A stretch of DNA of 8,751 nt from Aphodousia faecalis (GTDB lineage Bacteria; Pseudomonadota; Gammaproteobacteria; Burkholderiales; Burkholderiaceae_F). Location of the stretch: assembly GCA_018712705.1 (NCBI GenBank), contig DVGM01000014.1, positions 1-8,751 on the forward strand, written 5' to 3'. Below, one piece after another: positions 1 to 7,113 of this stretch. Position 1 is the stretch's first letter. Every line of letters starts with the position of its first letter. Made by a program: the position numbers and the translations under genes. Under the pieces are notes generated by a model that was given only the letters and a program-made list of their open reading frames with translations, was not told the DNA's origin and ran no database searches.

Positions 1-2
1 AA

Positions 3-146
3 AACCGCCATTTTTCTGTCCGTTATTTCCCTACCGGAGACGAACAGGACTTGACTGAATTTTTAAAGTTCTATTTGGACACTACTGTCAATTTGTTGAG
101 TTTTTTAATTAAAAGCCCCAGAAATCGATGGATTTCCGGGGCTTAG
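3..146 (+). CDS. Possible C-terminal tail of an unrecognised protein (partial)
   Basis: An open frame enters from the left edge and ends at TAG (144-146), giving 47 residues. The start is outside the window. The tail has a plausible amphipathic character around FLKFYLDTTVNLLSFLI, but I recognise no family. If real, the gene would converge on the C69 dipeptidase gene and its last codons would run through that gene's terminator hairpin, which is possible but unusual. The other two plus frames close within the first 60 bases. A 47-codon open frame at an edge can easily be chance. Confidence 0.2.
   Translation, partial: NRHFSVRYFPTGDEQDLTEFLKFYLDTTVNLLSFLIKSPRNRWISGA
105..144 (-). terminator. 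Rho-independent terminator of the C69 dipeptidase gene
   Basis: Arms AAGCCCC (113-119) and GGGGCTT (138-144) pair, and after an A/C mismatch GAAATC (121-126) pairs with GATTTC (131-136) around a GATG loop. On the minus strand the stem is followed by a T-rich stretch beginning TTTTAATT. It lies about 33 bases beyond the dipeptidase stop codon. On the plus strand there is no T-run after the stem, so it is mainly a minus-strand terminator. Confidence 0.85.
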
Positions 147-176
147 GCTATCTATTAACTAGGATTGTTAATCAGA

Positions 177-2024
177 TTACCTGTCGTGACCGCGTTCCTT
201 GGTGGAGAACTTACGGTTGGTTTGACCCTTAATCTTCACCGTGTCGAAAGCGGCAATACGATCGCCACCGTCGCGGGTGTAGAGCCACGTGTCATAGACG
301 GCGCCAGCCATCATGAAGCGGGCGAGGTCTTTTTGCACGAAGGTCATCACCATGTCTTTCTTGCCGTCGCCATTTACGTCTTCAGCGGAGAAGGAGACCG
401 GTTGAGCCAAGTCGCTCATCACGCCTTTGGTCGTGAGGCTGGAGCGACCCACACCGCCGTAGGTGTTCTTTTGATCAATCTTCGTGGCATCGAGGTCATC
501 GTCGCTCAAGAGGGCGAACTTGACCGTGGCGGAGCTCTTCGGATCGATGGAGTCAGCCAAAATCACAACCTTGTGCGGAGCGATTTCGTCCAAGTGAGCC
601 TGGATGGCGCCTTGAGCTTCTTGCAACTTAGCCACGTTGTAGCGGTGCAGGATGTTCAAAGCATGATCCTTGGAGACCTTCATGGCAGCCTTGGCTTGTT
701 CGCGGATACCGGCTTGTTCGTCGGCCCACTTTTCTTCCAAGTCTTCGATGATGTCGAAGTTGTCATCGCGGTCATCACGTTGGAATTCCAGCGTGTTGGC
801 GTTGTTGATGAAGGTGGCGGAGGCCCATTCGGGGTGATAATCGAAGCGATAGTCCGGAGCGCTGAAGTGTTCCTTCGTGGCGGTGGCGGCATCCATGAAG
901 CTCATGTTCTGGCTGGGTTTGGCCAACGGATAGAACGGAATGTACGGGGTTTCGCACGGACGGGCCAAAGCACGATAGCTCGTGATGAGTTCAGGAATGT
1001 CGTTGATTTCGAAAACAACGGATTCGTGAGTCGTCACGCGGCACGGACCGAAGCCCAAGTGGTGGTACCAACCATCATCGTCACCAATTTGGTCTTCGTG
1101 CAGACGCAAGATGTTTTGAACATCATGAACGGTGAACTTCTTGTCGGGGGTGAAAGAGTACGGGAACTTTTCAGGATCGGTGATCTTTTCACCGGTGATG
1201 TATTTCCAGGCCACTTGGTTACGACCGAAGTTGTAGCCGACAGCGCGTTGTTCAGCCGGTTGAACGGCAGCGCGGAAGTTAAAGTCGTTGTAGACACCGG
1301 GTGTTGCGGGTTTGTAACGACCGTTCTTGATGGAGCGTTCGATCAAGCCCGGGGAAACGATCACGTTTTCGGTGTCGGTGGCGTCAACCTTATCCATCAT
1401 GAAGTTATTCGGGATATAAATCACTTCATTGTCTTGGACACGGCGGGCAACCCAAACATTACCCATGTGGATGGCAAGCTGCCAGGCTTCATGCGTATCG
1501 GCGATCGTGTAGGTGCGGCCTTCGGAGAAGTAGCCGTACTTCGTGAGGAGGTCGGTTGCGATCTTCACGGCTTCACGGGCGCTATGAGCGCGTTCTGCCA
1601 TCAAGCGGCGAATACCGTAACCCACGCCACCGTCTTTCAATTTTTGGTTTTTGTCAAAAATGTTTGAGCAAGCGTTGGAAACAATCACCACGCCCGCGTC
1701 ATTGACAAAACCGTCAGAGAAGGAGGAGCCATTCGGGTCAAGCGTTTGAGACCAGTAAAAGCCCAAGGTTTCGCGCACTTGCGGGATCATGGCAGCCGTC
1801 GGTTCATATTTGATCATTTCACCGGCTTTGTGTTTGGCAGGCGGAACATAGTATTGGGGGTTGAAAACGCGGCCACCATTGTCTTCATTGTGGCCAACGA
1901 TCACTTGGCCGGTAGCCGAAGCGTCTTTACCGACGATCACCGTAGAGCAGGCCATCGAGGTAAGCGGCAGGGCAACCAAGGCGCTTGTGATGGCACAGGC
2001 CATCAAAGATGCACGTAATTTCAT
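177..2024 (-). CDS. Exported family C69 dipeptidase (PepD-like Ntn hydrolase)
   Basis: The 615-residue protein matches peptidase family C69, Ntn hydrolases that cleave dipeptides using an N-terminal cysteine nucleophile. A Sec signal peptide (residues 1-25, ending SMA) precedes Cys26, so signal peptidase cleavage itself would expose the catalytic Cys. The following CSTVIVG, HNEDN (45-49), AHSAREAV (146-153) and IADTHEAW (174-181) are C69 hallmarks. The expected site of action is the periplasm or outside the cell. The lipobox is poor (SMAC), so a lipoprotein is less likely. The C-terminal part after about residue 470 is an extension; it contains DVNGDGKKD (549-557), a DxNxDGxxD calcium-loop-like motif. 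The start is fixed by AAAGGAG nine bases ahead of ATG. Roughly 500 codons avoid TTA, CTA and TCA, indicating strong codon bias and probably high expression. The gene has its own leader and terminator. The substrate is unknown; peptide scavenging is an inference. Confidence 0.93.
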   Translation of the reverse strand: MKLRASLMACAITSALVALPLTSMACSTVIVGKDASATGQVIVGHNEDNGGRVFNPQYYVPPAKHKAGEMIKYEPTAAMIPQVRETLGFYWSQTLDPNGSSFSDGFVNDAGVVIVSNACSNIFDKNQKLKDGGVGYGIRRLMAERAHSAREAVKIATDLLTKYGYFSEGRTYTIADTHEAWQLAIHMGNVWVARRVQDNEVIYIPNNFMMDKVDATDTENVIVSPGLIERSIKNGRYKPATPGVYNDFNFRAAVQPAEQRAVGYNFGRNQVAWKYITGEKITDPEKFPYSFTPDKKFTVHDVQNILRLHEDQIGDDDGWYHHLGFGPCRVTTHESVVFEINDIPELITSYRALARPCETPYIPFYPLAKPSQNMSFMDAATATKEHFSAPDYRFDYHPEWASATFINNANTLEFQRDDRDDNFDIIEDLEEKWADEQAGIREQAKAAMKVSKDHALNILHRYNVAKLQEAQGAIQAHLDEIAPHKVVILADSIDPKSSATVKFALLSDDDLDATKIDQKNTYGGVGRSSLTTKGVMSDLAQPVSFSAEDVNGDGKKDMVMTFVQKDLARFMMAGAVYDTWLYTRDGGDRIAAFDTVKIKGQTNRKFSTKERGHDR

Positions 2025-2050
2025 AGCAGTAAGCTCCTTTTATTAGAGAG

Positions 2051-2068
2051 TTTGTTTATATAAACAAA
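2051..2068. promoter_or_regulatory. 18-bp perfect palindrome in the dipeptidase leader
   Basis: TTTGTTTATATAAACAAA is perfectly self-complementary and lies 27 bases upstream of the dipeptidase ATG. Its size and symmetry suit a binding site for a dimeric regulator. It would fall just downstream of the start site implied by the candidate promoter at 2084-2114, so a bound protein would block transcription. It could also itself contain a -10 box. The binding protein is unknown. Confidence 0.5.
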
Positions 2069-2083
2069 GTCGCTTTCCCCGTT

Positions 2084-2114
2084 GTTATATGAGGCGGGAA
2101 TTTCGCGACAGCAA
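2084..2114 (-). promoter_or_regulatory. Candidate promoter of the C69 dipeptidase gene
   Basis: On the minus strand TTGCTG (2114-2109) precedes TATAAC (2089-2084) with a 19-bp spacer, longer than the optimal 17. The -10 is good and the -35 moderate. No terminator-like hairpin with a T-run is visible between the hipA-like stop and this point, so read-through from the upstream operon is also possible. Confidence 0.3.
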
Positions 2115-2243
2115 CATTTTGCTCTCAGGAAAATAGCTTTCTACTAAGGGAACTCCCGACTAGTTGTAACAATCTGTAATTAGGAGCGTTAAGGTAGGTG
2201 CGTAATTTGTCGTAAGTCAATGTGATTGAGTGATAACCCGACA

Positions 2244-3419
2244 TTAAAGATCAAGTTGTTCAAAAGCTTTTCTCATATTGTCGATTTCAAGTGGATCGGC
2301 CTGAAAATCTCGGGCGACTTTTTCCCAGTTTTGAGCACAAAAAGAGGAAATTTCGAGTGCCAGAGCCTCAGCTTTACGTTGACTGATGCCAAAATAGGGA
2401 GCTATTTCAACGGCTTTAGATAAGTCCGGTCGGTCACAATCATCGGTTACAGCCGTTGCGTGATGTCGACGGGGAATGGAAATGGGTTCAGGTTTTAAGG
2501 AATAGAGGGGAGACAGACGCCAACCGTCACCGTCTCGGATAAAACCGATGTTATCAAGCGTGTCGTGAACGTTTCCTACGCACATATTAAAGACCATTCG
2601 ACGCCACAATTCGAGCAAGTCCATCTTAGGCTTGGCACCATCCTGATTTAATATGTCAGCAACTTCAAGATAGGAATGATTATCATCGTGCGCAGCCAAA
2701 AGTGCACGAGCCGAAGCAAATCCGATCGGATGGCCATCAGTGGTTCGGTCAAAGCGTTTGCTGATAATCGTATCCATACCACGCATGGATGTCAGTTCAG
2801 CCGATACGGTTTGCAGCCCCATCCGCTTAGCAAGACTTAATGCAATTGCTTCCCATATTACTAAATTACGTTGCGGATCGGGGATGTTAAATTTTGAAAT
2901 GAAATTTTTATTTTTACCAGATTGATAACCAAGCTTAAAGCGTTCGCCGGGTAGTGCGCTAAGACCTCGATAGAGTGAATCTATATCAGAAATATTCAAG
3001 TGTCCCATCATCAGACGCTCTAAATCAAGTGCGCAGGGGCCGACTTCCTTATACTGAAGAGCTGCTTGAGTGCTCTCTTTGAATCCAACTGCACCGGGGC
3101 GAAGTACTTCTTGAGAAAGAAGGAATAACTGATTGTTTGTTAAGTCTTTTTTATAAATAAACTTTGTTGCTTTACGTGCGCCGATACCAGGGATCAAGTC
3201 ATACATGAACCCAAAAACAGGGTGACTGGAGTCAGTTTTAAAAACTTTAGGGATTAACGGTAAATCCCGGCTTAAAGAATAACCATAACTGAGCCAACCG
3301 GAGTCATAAACAAAATAGCAAACAGAAGACTCCCTGCCAGGGTCTTCAATATTCAATTGACCAATTGGCAGGGGATTGGAAAGACTTTTAAAGTAAAGGT
3401 TTAACGTTTGAGAAGCCAT
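2244..3419 (-). CDS. HipA-like protein with degenerate kinase active site
   Basis: The 391-residue protein has the HipA layout: an N-terminal HipA domain (about 5-115, ending in LRPGAVGF) and a C-terminal kinase domain. Visible kinase landmarks are a glycine/basic loop LPGERFK (156-162, usual form GARPK), Lys176 in ISKF (ATP-binding lysine position), RFDR (222-225), and HSYLEVADIL (248-257). HipA toxins phosphorylate aminoacyl-tRNA synthetases such as GltX. Here the usual catalytic GNTDxHxxN reads GNVHDTLDN (282-290), with His285 at the catalytic Asp position (E. coli Asp309). The usual LxPxYDL reads LSPLYSL (302-308), with Ser307 at the metal-binding Asp (E. coli Asp332). This suggests loss of ordinary kinase activity. 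ATG follows the upstream stop after a single base with no clear Shine-Dalgarno site, so translation is probably coupled to the hipB-like gene. The frame is intact and full length. Confidence 0.88.
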   Translation of the reverse strand: MASQTLNLYFKSLSNPLPIGQLNIEDPGRESSVCYFVYDSGWLSYGYSLSRDLPLIPKVFKTDSSHPVFGFMYDLIPGIGARKATKFIYKKDLTNNQLFLLSQEVLRPGAVGFKESTQAALQYKEVGPCALDLERLMMGHLNISDIDSLYRGLSALPGERFKLGYQSGKNKNFISKFNIPDPQRNLVIWEAIALSLAKRMGLQTVSAELTSMRGMDTIISKRFDRTTDGHPIGFASARALLAAHDDNHSYLEVADILNQDGAKPKMDLLELWRRMVFNMCVGNVHDTLDNIGFIRDGDGWRLSPLYSLKPEPISIPRRHHATAVTDDCDRPDLSKAVEIAPYFGISQRKAEALALEISSFCAQNWEKVARDFQADPLEIDNMRKAFEQLDL

Positions 3420-3420
3420 T

Positions 3421-3729
3421 TTAGATCAAACGGCGAGGAGCTCTGGCGCGTTTGGGAAGGCGTTCTGATTCAAGGCGTAATCCGGACGTATCGGCCGAAG
3501 GGGAGGCGATATCGCCCATAGGGGCGCCCAGACCAATGGCTTGCATAATGGCCGCGACATTACCGATGGCCACTCCAGGGTCACCAGCCTCAACTTTCGC
3601 TAGGGTGTTGAGGGATATTCCTGCGCGCTCCGCAACCTGCGATTGCGGCAAACGACGACGCAGACGTGCAATTTTTAAATTTGATCCAAGAGCCTTCAGA
3701 GAGGTTTCAACGGCTAAAGATGGACGCAT
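3421..3729 (-). CDS. HipB-like XRE-family antitoxin/repressor
   Basis: From ATG at 3729 the product is 102 residues. Residues about 13-68 form a Cro/C1-type helix-turn-helix domain; SQVAERAGISLNTLAKVEAG is the DNA-recognition helix-turn-helix with the usual following acidic turn. The C-terminal tail is basic (LPKRARAPRR). In HipBA systems this protein binds operators as a dimer, represses the operon and holds the kinase inactive. A longer frame opens at 3810, but its first codons overlap the -35 and -10 boxes (3773-3801), so those bases are promoter, not coding. A GAG-type ribosome site lies just ahead of 3729. The stop codon is one base from the hipA-like ATG, so the two form one operon. Confidence 0.85.
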   Translation of the reverse strand: MRPSLAVETSLKALGSNLKIARLRRRLPQSQVAERAGISLNTLAKVEAGDPGVAIGNVAAIMQAIGLGAPMGDIASPSADTSGLRLESERLPKRARAPRRLI

Positions 3730-3746
3730 ATTATTCTCAAAATAAT
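3730..3746. promoter_or_regulatory. Inverted repeat at the hipB-like start, possible autorepression operator
   Basis: ATTATT (3730-3735) and AATAAT (3741-3746) are perfect inverted arms around a 5-base centre. The dyad overlaps the ribosome site and sits between the predicted transcription start and the ATG. HipB proteins autorepress through short palindromes in this region, so this is a reasonable operator candidate. It does not match the E. coli TATCC-N8-GGATA operator. Confidence 0.35.
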
Positions 3747-3772
3747 GGTGAAATAGTGTTTTAATACCCATT

Positions 3773-3801
3773 ATTATGATGATTAAATTCACTCTTGTCA
3801 A
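3773..3801 (-). promoter_or_regulatory. Sigma-70 promoter of the hipBA-like operon
   Basis: On the minus strand a consensus TTGACA (3801-3796) is followed after exactly 17 bp by CATAAT (3778-3773, five of six matches to TATAAT). Transcription would begin near 3766 and leave a leader of about 37 bases before ATG at 3729. This placement rules out translation starts at 3810 and 3771. Confidence 0.75.
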
Positions 3802-3810
3802 GTGGATCAT

Positions 3811-4188
3811 TTCCTTAAAGTCAAGGTATCCAAAAGCCTACATTTTTTACTTTAAGATTGAAATAAAACTTAGAATAATGAGCATTAACTCGTGATAACA
3901 CTTAAAATAAGCCGTATTAAATGAAATCTCAAAGGTTGATTTTCTTGCTTGAGTTTAATTAATTGAGCCAGTTCTCGACTTTAACTTTTGATCTTTAATG
4001 TTCTATGGAAGGCGTTACGAAAAATCATTGAACAATTTAAAAAGATGTAAATAGAAAAATTCTATTAAGCTACTCTTCCGGATGAGTGAAGAAAATTCAG
4101 ACTTTTAAAAATCTGGTAAATTTATTAATAATATTTCAAAAAATACTCTTTCGATTTTTTATAATTTGCAGGTAGTTTTCTGTTGATT
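3811..4188. other. AT-rich intergenic region without recognisable genes
   Basis: No supported coding frame is seen on either strand in this strongly AT-rich stretch between the hipBA-like promoter and the terminator at 4189-4221. The only structure noted is an 18-bp near-palindrome at 4098-4115 (CAGACTTTTAAAAATCTG, one mismatched pair). It has weak stem potential and could be a regulator site or chance in AT-rich DNA. I see no tRNA, riboswitch or CRISPR-like pattern. The region may hold decayed sequence. Confidence 0.5.
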
Positions 4189-4221
4189 AAAAAAAGACCG
4201 AAGCTTTTCATCGCTTCGGTC
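4189..4221 (-). terminator. Rho-independent terminator of the PLP-enzyme operon
   Basis: GACCGAAGC (4196-4204) and GCTTCGGTC (4213-4221) form a perfect 9-bp stem with an 8-base loop. On the minus strand the stem is followed directly by seven T residues (4195-4189). It sits about 30 bases beyond the stop codon of the D-serine dehydratase-like gene. Confidence 0.93.
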
Positions 4222-4250
4222 ACTCTGTTGTGATAGCAAATAGGTTTTAT

Positions 4251-5378
4251 TTACCAACCGTAAAAACGATTCCACTTATCTTTGACTTCAATGTCACCGT
4301 CGACAACATAATAACAAGGATGTTGTGCGCCGGTCGGACAAGCATGGTTAGGTAAAATTCTCAGACGCGTTCCGATCGGGAATTTTTTAGGATCAAAATT
4401 AATTCCGTTTCTAGCAGAAATAATTCCATGCTCCTGATTGGCTCCGCTCACCCATAAACCGTCCAGAATATGTCCGTTGATGTCACAGACCAGTCCGTAA
4501 CCTTGATCAACTTTTTGCTTGGCCGTCCCTCTGTCGCGTGATAATGCCATCCATCCGCCATCAGTGATGACCCATCCTTTTTCGAGTTGATGGCCAATCA
4601 CGGTGACCAAAAGCGAAATGGCAATGTCTGTCGGTTTGCAGATTCCAACGCCGGCTTGAAAGAGGTCAAAAAAGACATATACGCCTGCTCTAAGCTCTGT
4701 AACTCCGCTTAAATCTTCGTCTGTGAGCGCTGTTGGCGTAGAACCCACCGAAATAATGGAAATCTCAAATCCAGCCTCTCTAAGTATCTTGGCAGCTTGG
4801 CAGATACCATCTCTTTCACCACGAGATCGTTCCAAGAGAGCTTCGTGTGTATCGACATCATATGAACCGCCAGCATGCGTTAAAACACCGACAAGCTTCG
4901 CAGGAGCCTTCAGTGCCTTGGCAACTTGTACAATTTCTTGGCTCTGAGGGGTTAAGCCTGAGCGGTGACCGTCGCAGTCAATTTCAATCAACACTTTGAT
5001 TTCTAAGGATTCTTTTTGACAAAATTCGGAGACAGCTTGCGCAGCTTCGATATTGTCTAAGATGATTTTCAGATCAACGCCTTGTCGGATCAACGCAGCA
5101 ACACGGTACAGCTTTTGCGGAGCAATGCCAACGGCATAGATCATGTCTTTGATGCCGTGAGCGGCAAATTCTTCCGCTTCTTTCAATGTCGAAACGGTTG
5201 CTGGACCTTCCGGAGTCCAGATTTGACGCTTGGCGACCTCCCAACACTTACTTGTTTTTAGGTGTGGTCTTAAGGTTACACCCAGACTTTTAGCCTTATC
5301 GCGCATGCGGGCGATGTTGGTATTCATTTTTGATTCTTCGAGAATAAGTGCTGGTGTATCAATGGTGTTGAGATTCAT
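4251..5378 (-). CDS. DSD1-type PLP enzyme: D-serine dehydratase / D-threonine aldolase family
   Basis: The 375-residue protein belongs to the fold-type III PLP family with an alanine-racemase-like N-terminal barrel. Members act on D-beta-hydroxy amino acids, either dehydrating D-serine (or 3-hydroxyaspartate) or cleaving D-threonine to glycine and acetaldehyde. RPHLKT (37-42) holds the PLP lysine, Lys41. VGSTPT lies in the phosphate-binding part. NHACPT (344-349) gives His345 and Cys347, matching the His-x-Cys zinc site of eukaryotic D-serine dehydratases. The C-terminus WNRFYGW is typical. ATG at 5378 is preceded by GGAG at six bases; an in-frame TTG at 5390 overlaps that ribosome site, so it is not the start. 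It is second in an operon after the YjbR-like gene (25-bp gap). The protein is likely cytosolic. Motifs do not decide between dehydratase and aldolase. Confidence 0.9.
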   Translation of the reverse strand: MNLNTIDTPALILEESKMNTNIARMRDKAKSLGVTLRPHLKTSKCWEVAKRQIWTPEGPATVSTLKEAEEFAAHGIKDMIYAVGIAPQKLYRVAALIRQGVDLKIILDNIEAAQAVSEFCQKESLEIKVLIEIDCDGHRSGLTPQSQEIVQVAKALKAPAKLVGVLTHAGGSYDVDTHEALLERSRGERDGICQAAKILREAGFEISIISVGSTPTALTDEDLSGVTELRAGVYVFFDLFQAGVGICKPTDIAISLLVTVIGHQLEKGWVITDGGWMALSRDRGTAKQKVDQGYGLVCDINGHILDGLWVSGANQEHGIISARNGINFDPKKFPIGTRLRILPNHACPTGAQHPCYYVVDGDIEVKDKWNRFYGW

Positions 5379-5403
5379 AGCTTTCTCCAATACTAAGATT
5401 CCC

Positions 5404-5835
5404 TCATCGTACTACGCTTTGCGTTTTCAGTTTGGACTTCTTTTTCTGAGAAGCCGTTAAATTGAAACTTTTTTGAACGAGTTCAGAGAGTTTTTCGTCA
5501 AAATCTTCCTGTTCATCCAAAATGACACTGAGCCATCTTTTTTTGTTCATGTGGTAGGCGGGCAAAACCACTTCGGTTTGAGATAGCGCCTCACGATCTT
5601 CGTCGGTGCATTTCAGGTTGACGATATCCAATTCGCCGTACGCGCCGATTTTTAACTTTTTGGCGTCAACCGACATCACAATGGCAAACCACTTTAGGTT
5701 GTCTTTGCGTCGAAATACTGCCGTAACAAAATCGCCTGCAAAAGGATAGTCCGGTTCAATTCCAAATCGGTCAAGAATCATTCGGAAAAAGTCTTCTCGG
5801 ATCATGTTTAAGTCAACCCAGTTTTTGTTTTCCAT
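5404..5835 (-). CDS. MmcQ/YjbR family protein (CyaY-like fold, DUF419)
   Basis: The 143-residue protein carries the MmcQ/YjbR signature: DYPF (29-32), KWFAIVM (48-54), VNLKC (72-76) and PAYHMNKKRWLSV (92-104). Family members have a CyaY-like alpha/beta fold. They are often labelled DNA-binding, but no function is firmly established. The C-terminal tail is basic (KKKSKLK, 131-137). There is no convincing Shine-Dalgarno site before ATG 5835, and the predicted promoter would start transcription only about seven bases upstream, so the message may be nearly leaderless. An internal ATG at 5805 (MIREDFF) would match the length of short family members but also lacks a ribosome site. It is first gene of the operon with the PLP enzyme; no functional link between the two is evident from sequence. 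Confidence 0.88.
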   Translation of the reverse strand: MENKNWVDLNMIREDFFRMILDRFGIEPDYPFAGDFVTAVFRRKDNLKWFAIVMSVDAKKLKIGAYGELDIVNLKCTDEDREALSQTEVVLPAYHMNKKRWLSVILDEQEDFDEKLSELVQKSFNLTASQKKKSKLKTQSVVR

Positions 5836-5848
5836 TTTAACAGCGCGA

Positions 5849-5877
5849 TTAATAATAGTAAGTTATCAGTGTTTCAA
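5849..5877 (-). promoter_or_regulatory. Promoter of the YjbR/PLP-enzyme operon
   Basis: On the minus strand TTGAAA (5877-5872) and TATTAA (5854-5849) are separated by 17 bp. Transcription would start near 5842, only about seven bases from the ATG at 5835. The -35 box forms an inverted repeat with the -35 of the divergent glycerate kinase promoter. Confidence 0.45.
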
Positions 5878-5890
5878 GCTTTAAAATAAA

Positions 5891-5919
5891 TTGAAACAAT
5901 ATTAAGATAATATTATTTT
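5891..5919 (+). promoter_or_regulatory. Candidate promoter of glycerate kinase with palindromic spacer
   Basis: TTGAAA (5891-5896), a 17-bp spacer and TATTTT (5914-5919) form a moderate sigma-70 promoter. A perfect dyad AATATTA-AGA-TAATATT (5898-5914) fills the spacer, as expected for an operator that would exclude RNA polymerase. The same arrangement recurs before parA (TTGATT, 17 bp, TATTTT at 7114-7142). Confidence 0.4.
5898..5919 (+). repeat. AATATTA-N3-TAATWTT element, copy 1 (glycerate kinase)
   Basis: The first of three related AT-rich elements. It reads AATATTA-AGA-TAATATT followed by ATTTT, and its 7-bp arms are perfectly inverted. It matches copy 2 at 7121-7142 at 19 of 22 positions with identical spacing. 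Low sequence complexity is the main caution. Confidence 0.45.
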
Positions 5920-5965
5920 CTTGTTTATAACTCCTGGCATTGGTACGATTGCGAAAGGAGTTTTT

Positions 5966-7098
5966 ATGACGGTTTTAGTTGCACTGGATTCCTTCAAAGG
6001 ATCTTTGTCTGCCAGAGAGGCTTCTGAGGCTCTGGCCAAAGGAATACGCTCAGAAAGACCGGACGAGAAAGTGATCGTTTTACCGGTTGCCGATGGCGGT
6101 GATGGTCTCATTGATTGTCTCAAGGATGATCTTTTGGCTGACGGTTGGCAAATCAAAACGGTATTGGTTTCAGGACCCTATGGGCAAAATGTTGAGGCAT
6201 CCTATTTAGCTAAAGGCGATTGTGCTGTTATTGAAATGGCCACTTGCTGTGGTCTGACATTGGTGCCGAAAGAGCAAAGACGTGTGATTTTTGCCTCGTC
6301 TTATGGTTTAGGTGAGGTGATTAGGGACGCGTATTTTAATGGCGCTCGACAGATTCATATCGGATTAGGGGGAAGTGCAACCAACGACTTGGGCCTTGGA
6401 TGCATGCAAGCTCTTGGAGTCAAATTTTTCGACGCTGACGGTAAACCGATCACCGATCACATCTCTGCCAATGATTTCTCTAAAATCGCTCGTCTTGATA
6501 CCAAAGATTTTTCGGACCGTTTTCAAGACGTAGGTGTTTGGGCGGTCTGTGATGTGAATAATCCTTTGTTGGGGCCGACGGGAGCAACAGCAGTCTTTGG
6601 ACCGCAAAAGGGAGTTCAAGGTGACGACCTTAGCCGAATGCAATCCGGCATGGCTTGGGCCGCAACTATTCTGAGCGAACACTTTTTAAAGGATTTCAGC
6701 CAATCCATCTCTTCCGGTGCTGCCGGTGGCATGGGGCCGCTCTAATGTGGTTTTTTGGTGCCACAAGGCTAAGAGGCATTGATGCGGTGTTGGATATGAT
6801 CGGTTTTGACGGGATTCTGAAAAAGTCGGACTATGTTTTAACAGGAGAAGGCTCGTTTGATGAGCAATCCTTATCTGGCAAAGCGCCCAGTGGCGTGCTT
6901 GAGCGGACAAACAGGATCAATAAGCCGACTTTTCTTGTCGCGGGTTCTTTGAAAATTACCATTGACCGTTGTAAAGAGTTGGGGTTTGCCAATGCATACG
7001 ATCTTTTGTCCAGATCAAGTGGATTGACCGATAGCCTTCAAAAGGCTGAAGAGCTATTGACTCAGATCGGTCGTCAATGGGCTAAAACCTATTTATAA
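5966..7098 (+). pseudogene. Glycerate kinase (GarK/GlxK family), split by a one-base frameshift
   Basis: The joined product of about 377 residues is a full-length glycerate kinase (2-phosphoglycerate-forming type, usually near 380), which phosphorylates D-glycerate to feed lower glycolysis. Motifs in order are DSFKGSLS near the N-terminus, PVADGGDG, GLGGSATNDLG, CDVNNPLLGPTGA..FGPQKG, GAAGGMG, then in the other frame LTGEGSFDEQSLSGKAP and a normal C-terminus. The first frame stops at TAA 6743-6745, and the rest continues in the -1 frame. One extra G in the GGGG run at 6733-6736 would restore an unbroken family-like GGMGAALMWFFG. No canonical slippery heptamer is present. A sequencing or assembly error, a recent mutation, or phase variation are all possible. 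The start ATG follows AAAGGAG at a 5-base spacing. Both halves are otherwise well conserved, so any break is very recent. Confidence 0.85.
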
Positions 7099-7113
7099 GA
7101 TTGTGAAAAACAA

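Noticed and set aside
73..105. Minus-strand promoter-like TTGACA near the left edge
   Set aside because: No good -10 box lies at a proper distance and no downstream gene is visible in the window.
165..1667. A 500-codon open frame on the plus strand, antisense to the C69 dipeptidase gene
   Set aside because: It is codon-aligned with the real gene, and stays open only because that gene avoids TTA, CTA and TCA codons. Its translation shows no family features, while the minus-strand protein has a signal peptide and clear C69 motifs.
3730..3810. N-terminal extension of the HipB-like protein from ATG 3810
   Set aside because: These bases contain a consensus -35 and near-consensus -10 with a 17-bp spacer, and the extra residues (NLIIIIMGIK) are not part of the helix-turn-helix family.
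3811..4188. Possible CRISPR, tRNA or small RNA in the AT-rich gap
   Set aside because: No regularly spaced repeats, no cloverleaf, and no promoter-plus-terminator pair that would define a small RNA. The terminator at the edge belongs to the PLP enzyme gene.
5379..5390. TTG start of the PLP enzyme four codons upstream
   Set aside because: The TTG overlaps the GGAG ribosome site that correctly serves ATG 5378.
6733..6745. Programmed -1 ribosomal frameshifting in glycerate kinase
   Set aside because: No X-XXY-YYZ slippery heptamer, and glycerate kinases are not known to use recoding. A one-base indel in the G run is simpler.
6655..7098. Separate 147-residue gene starting at 6655
   Set aside because: It is the -1 frame continuation of glycerate kinase. 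Its residues before about 6735 are out-of-frame readings of the upstream half.
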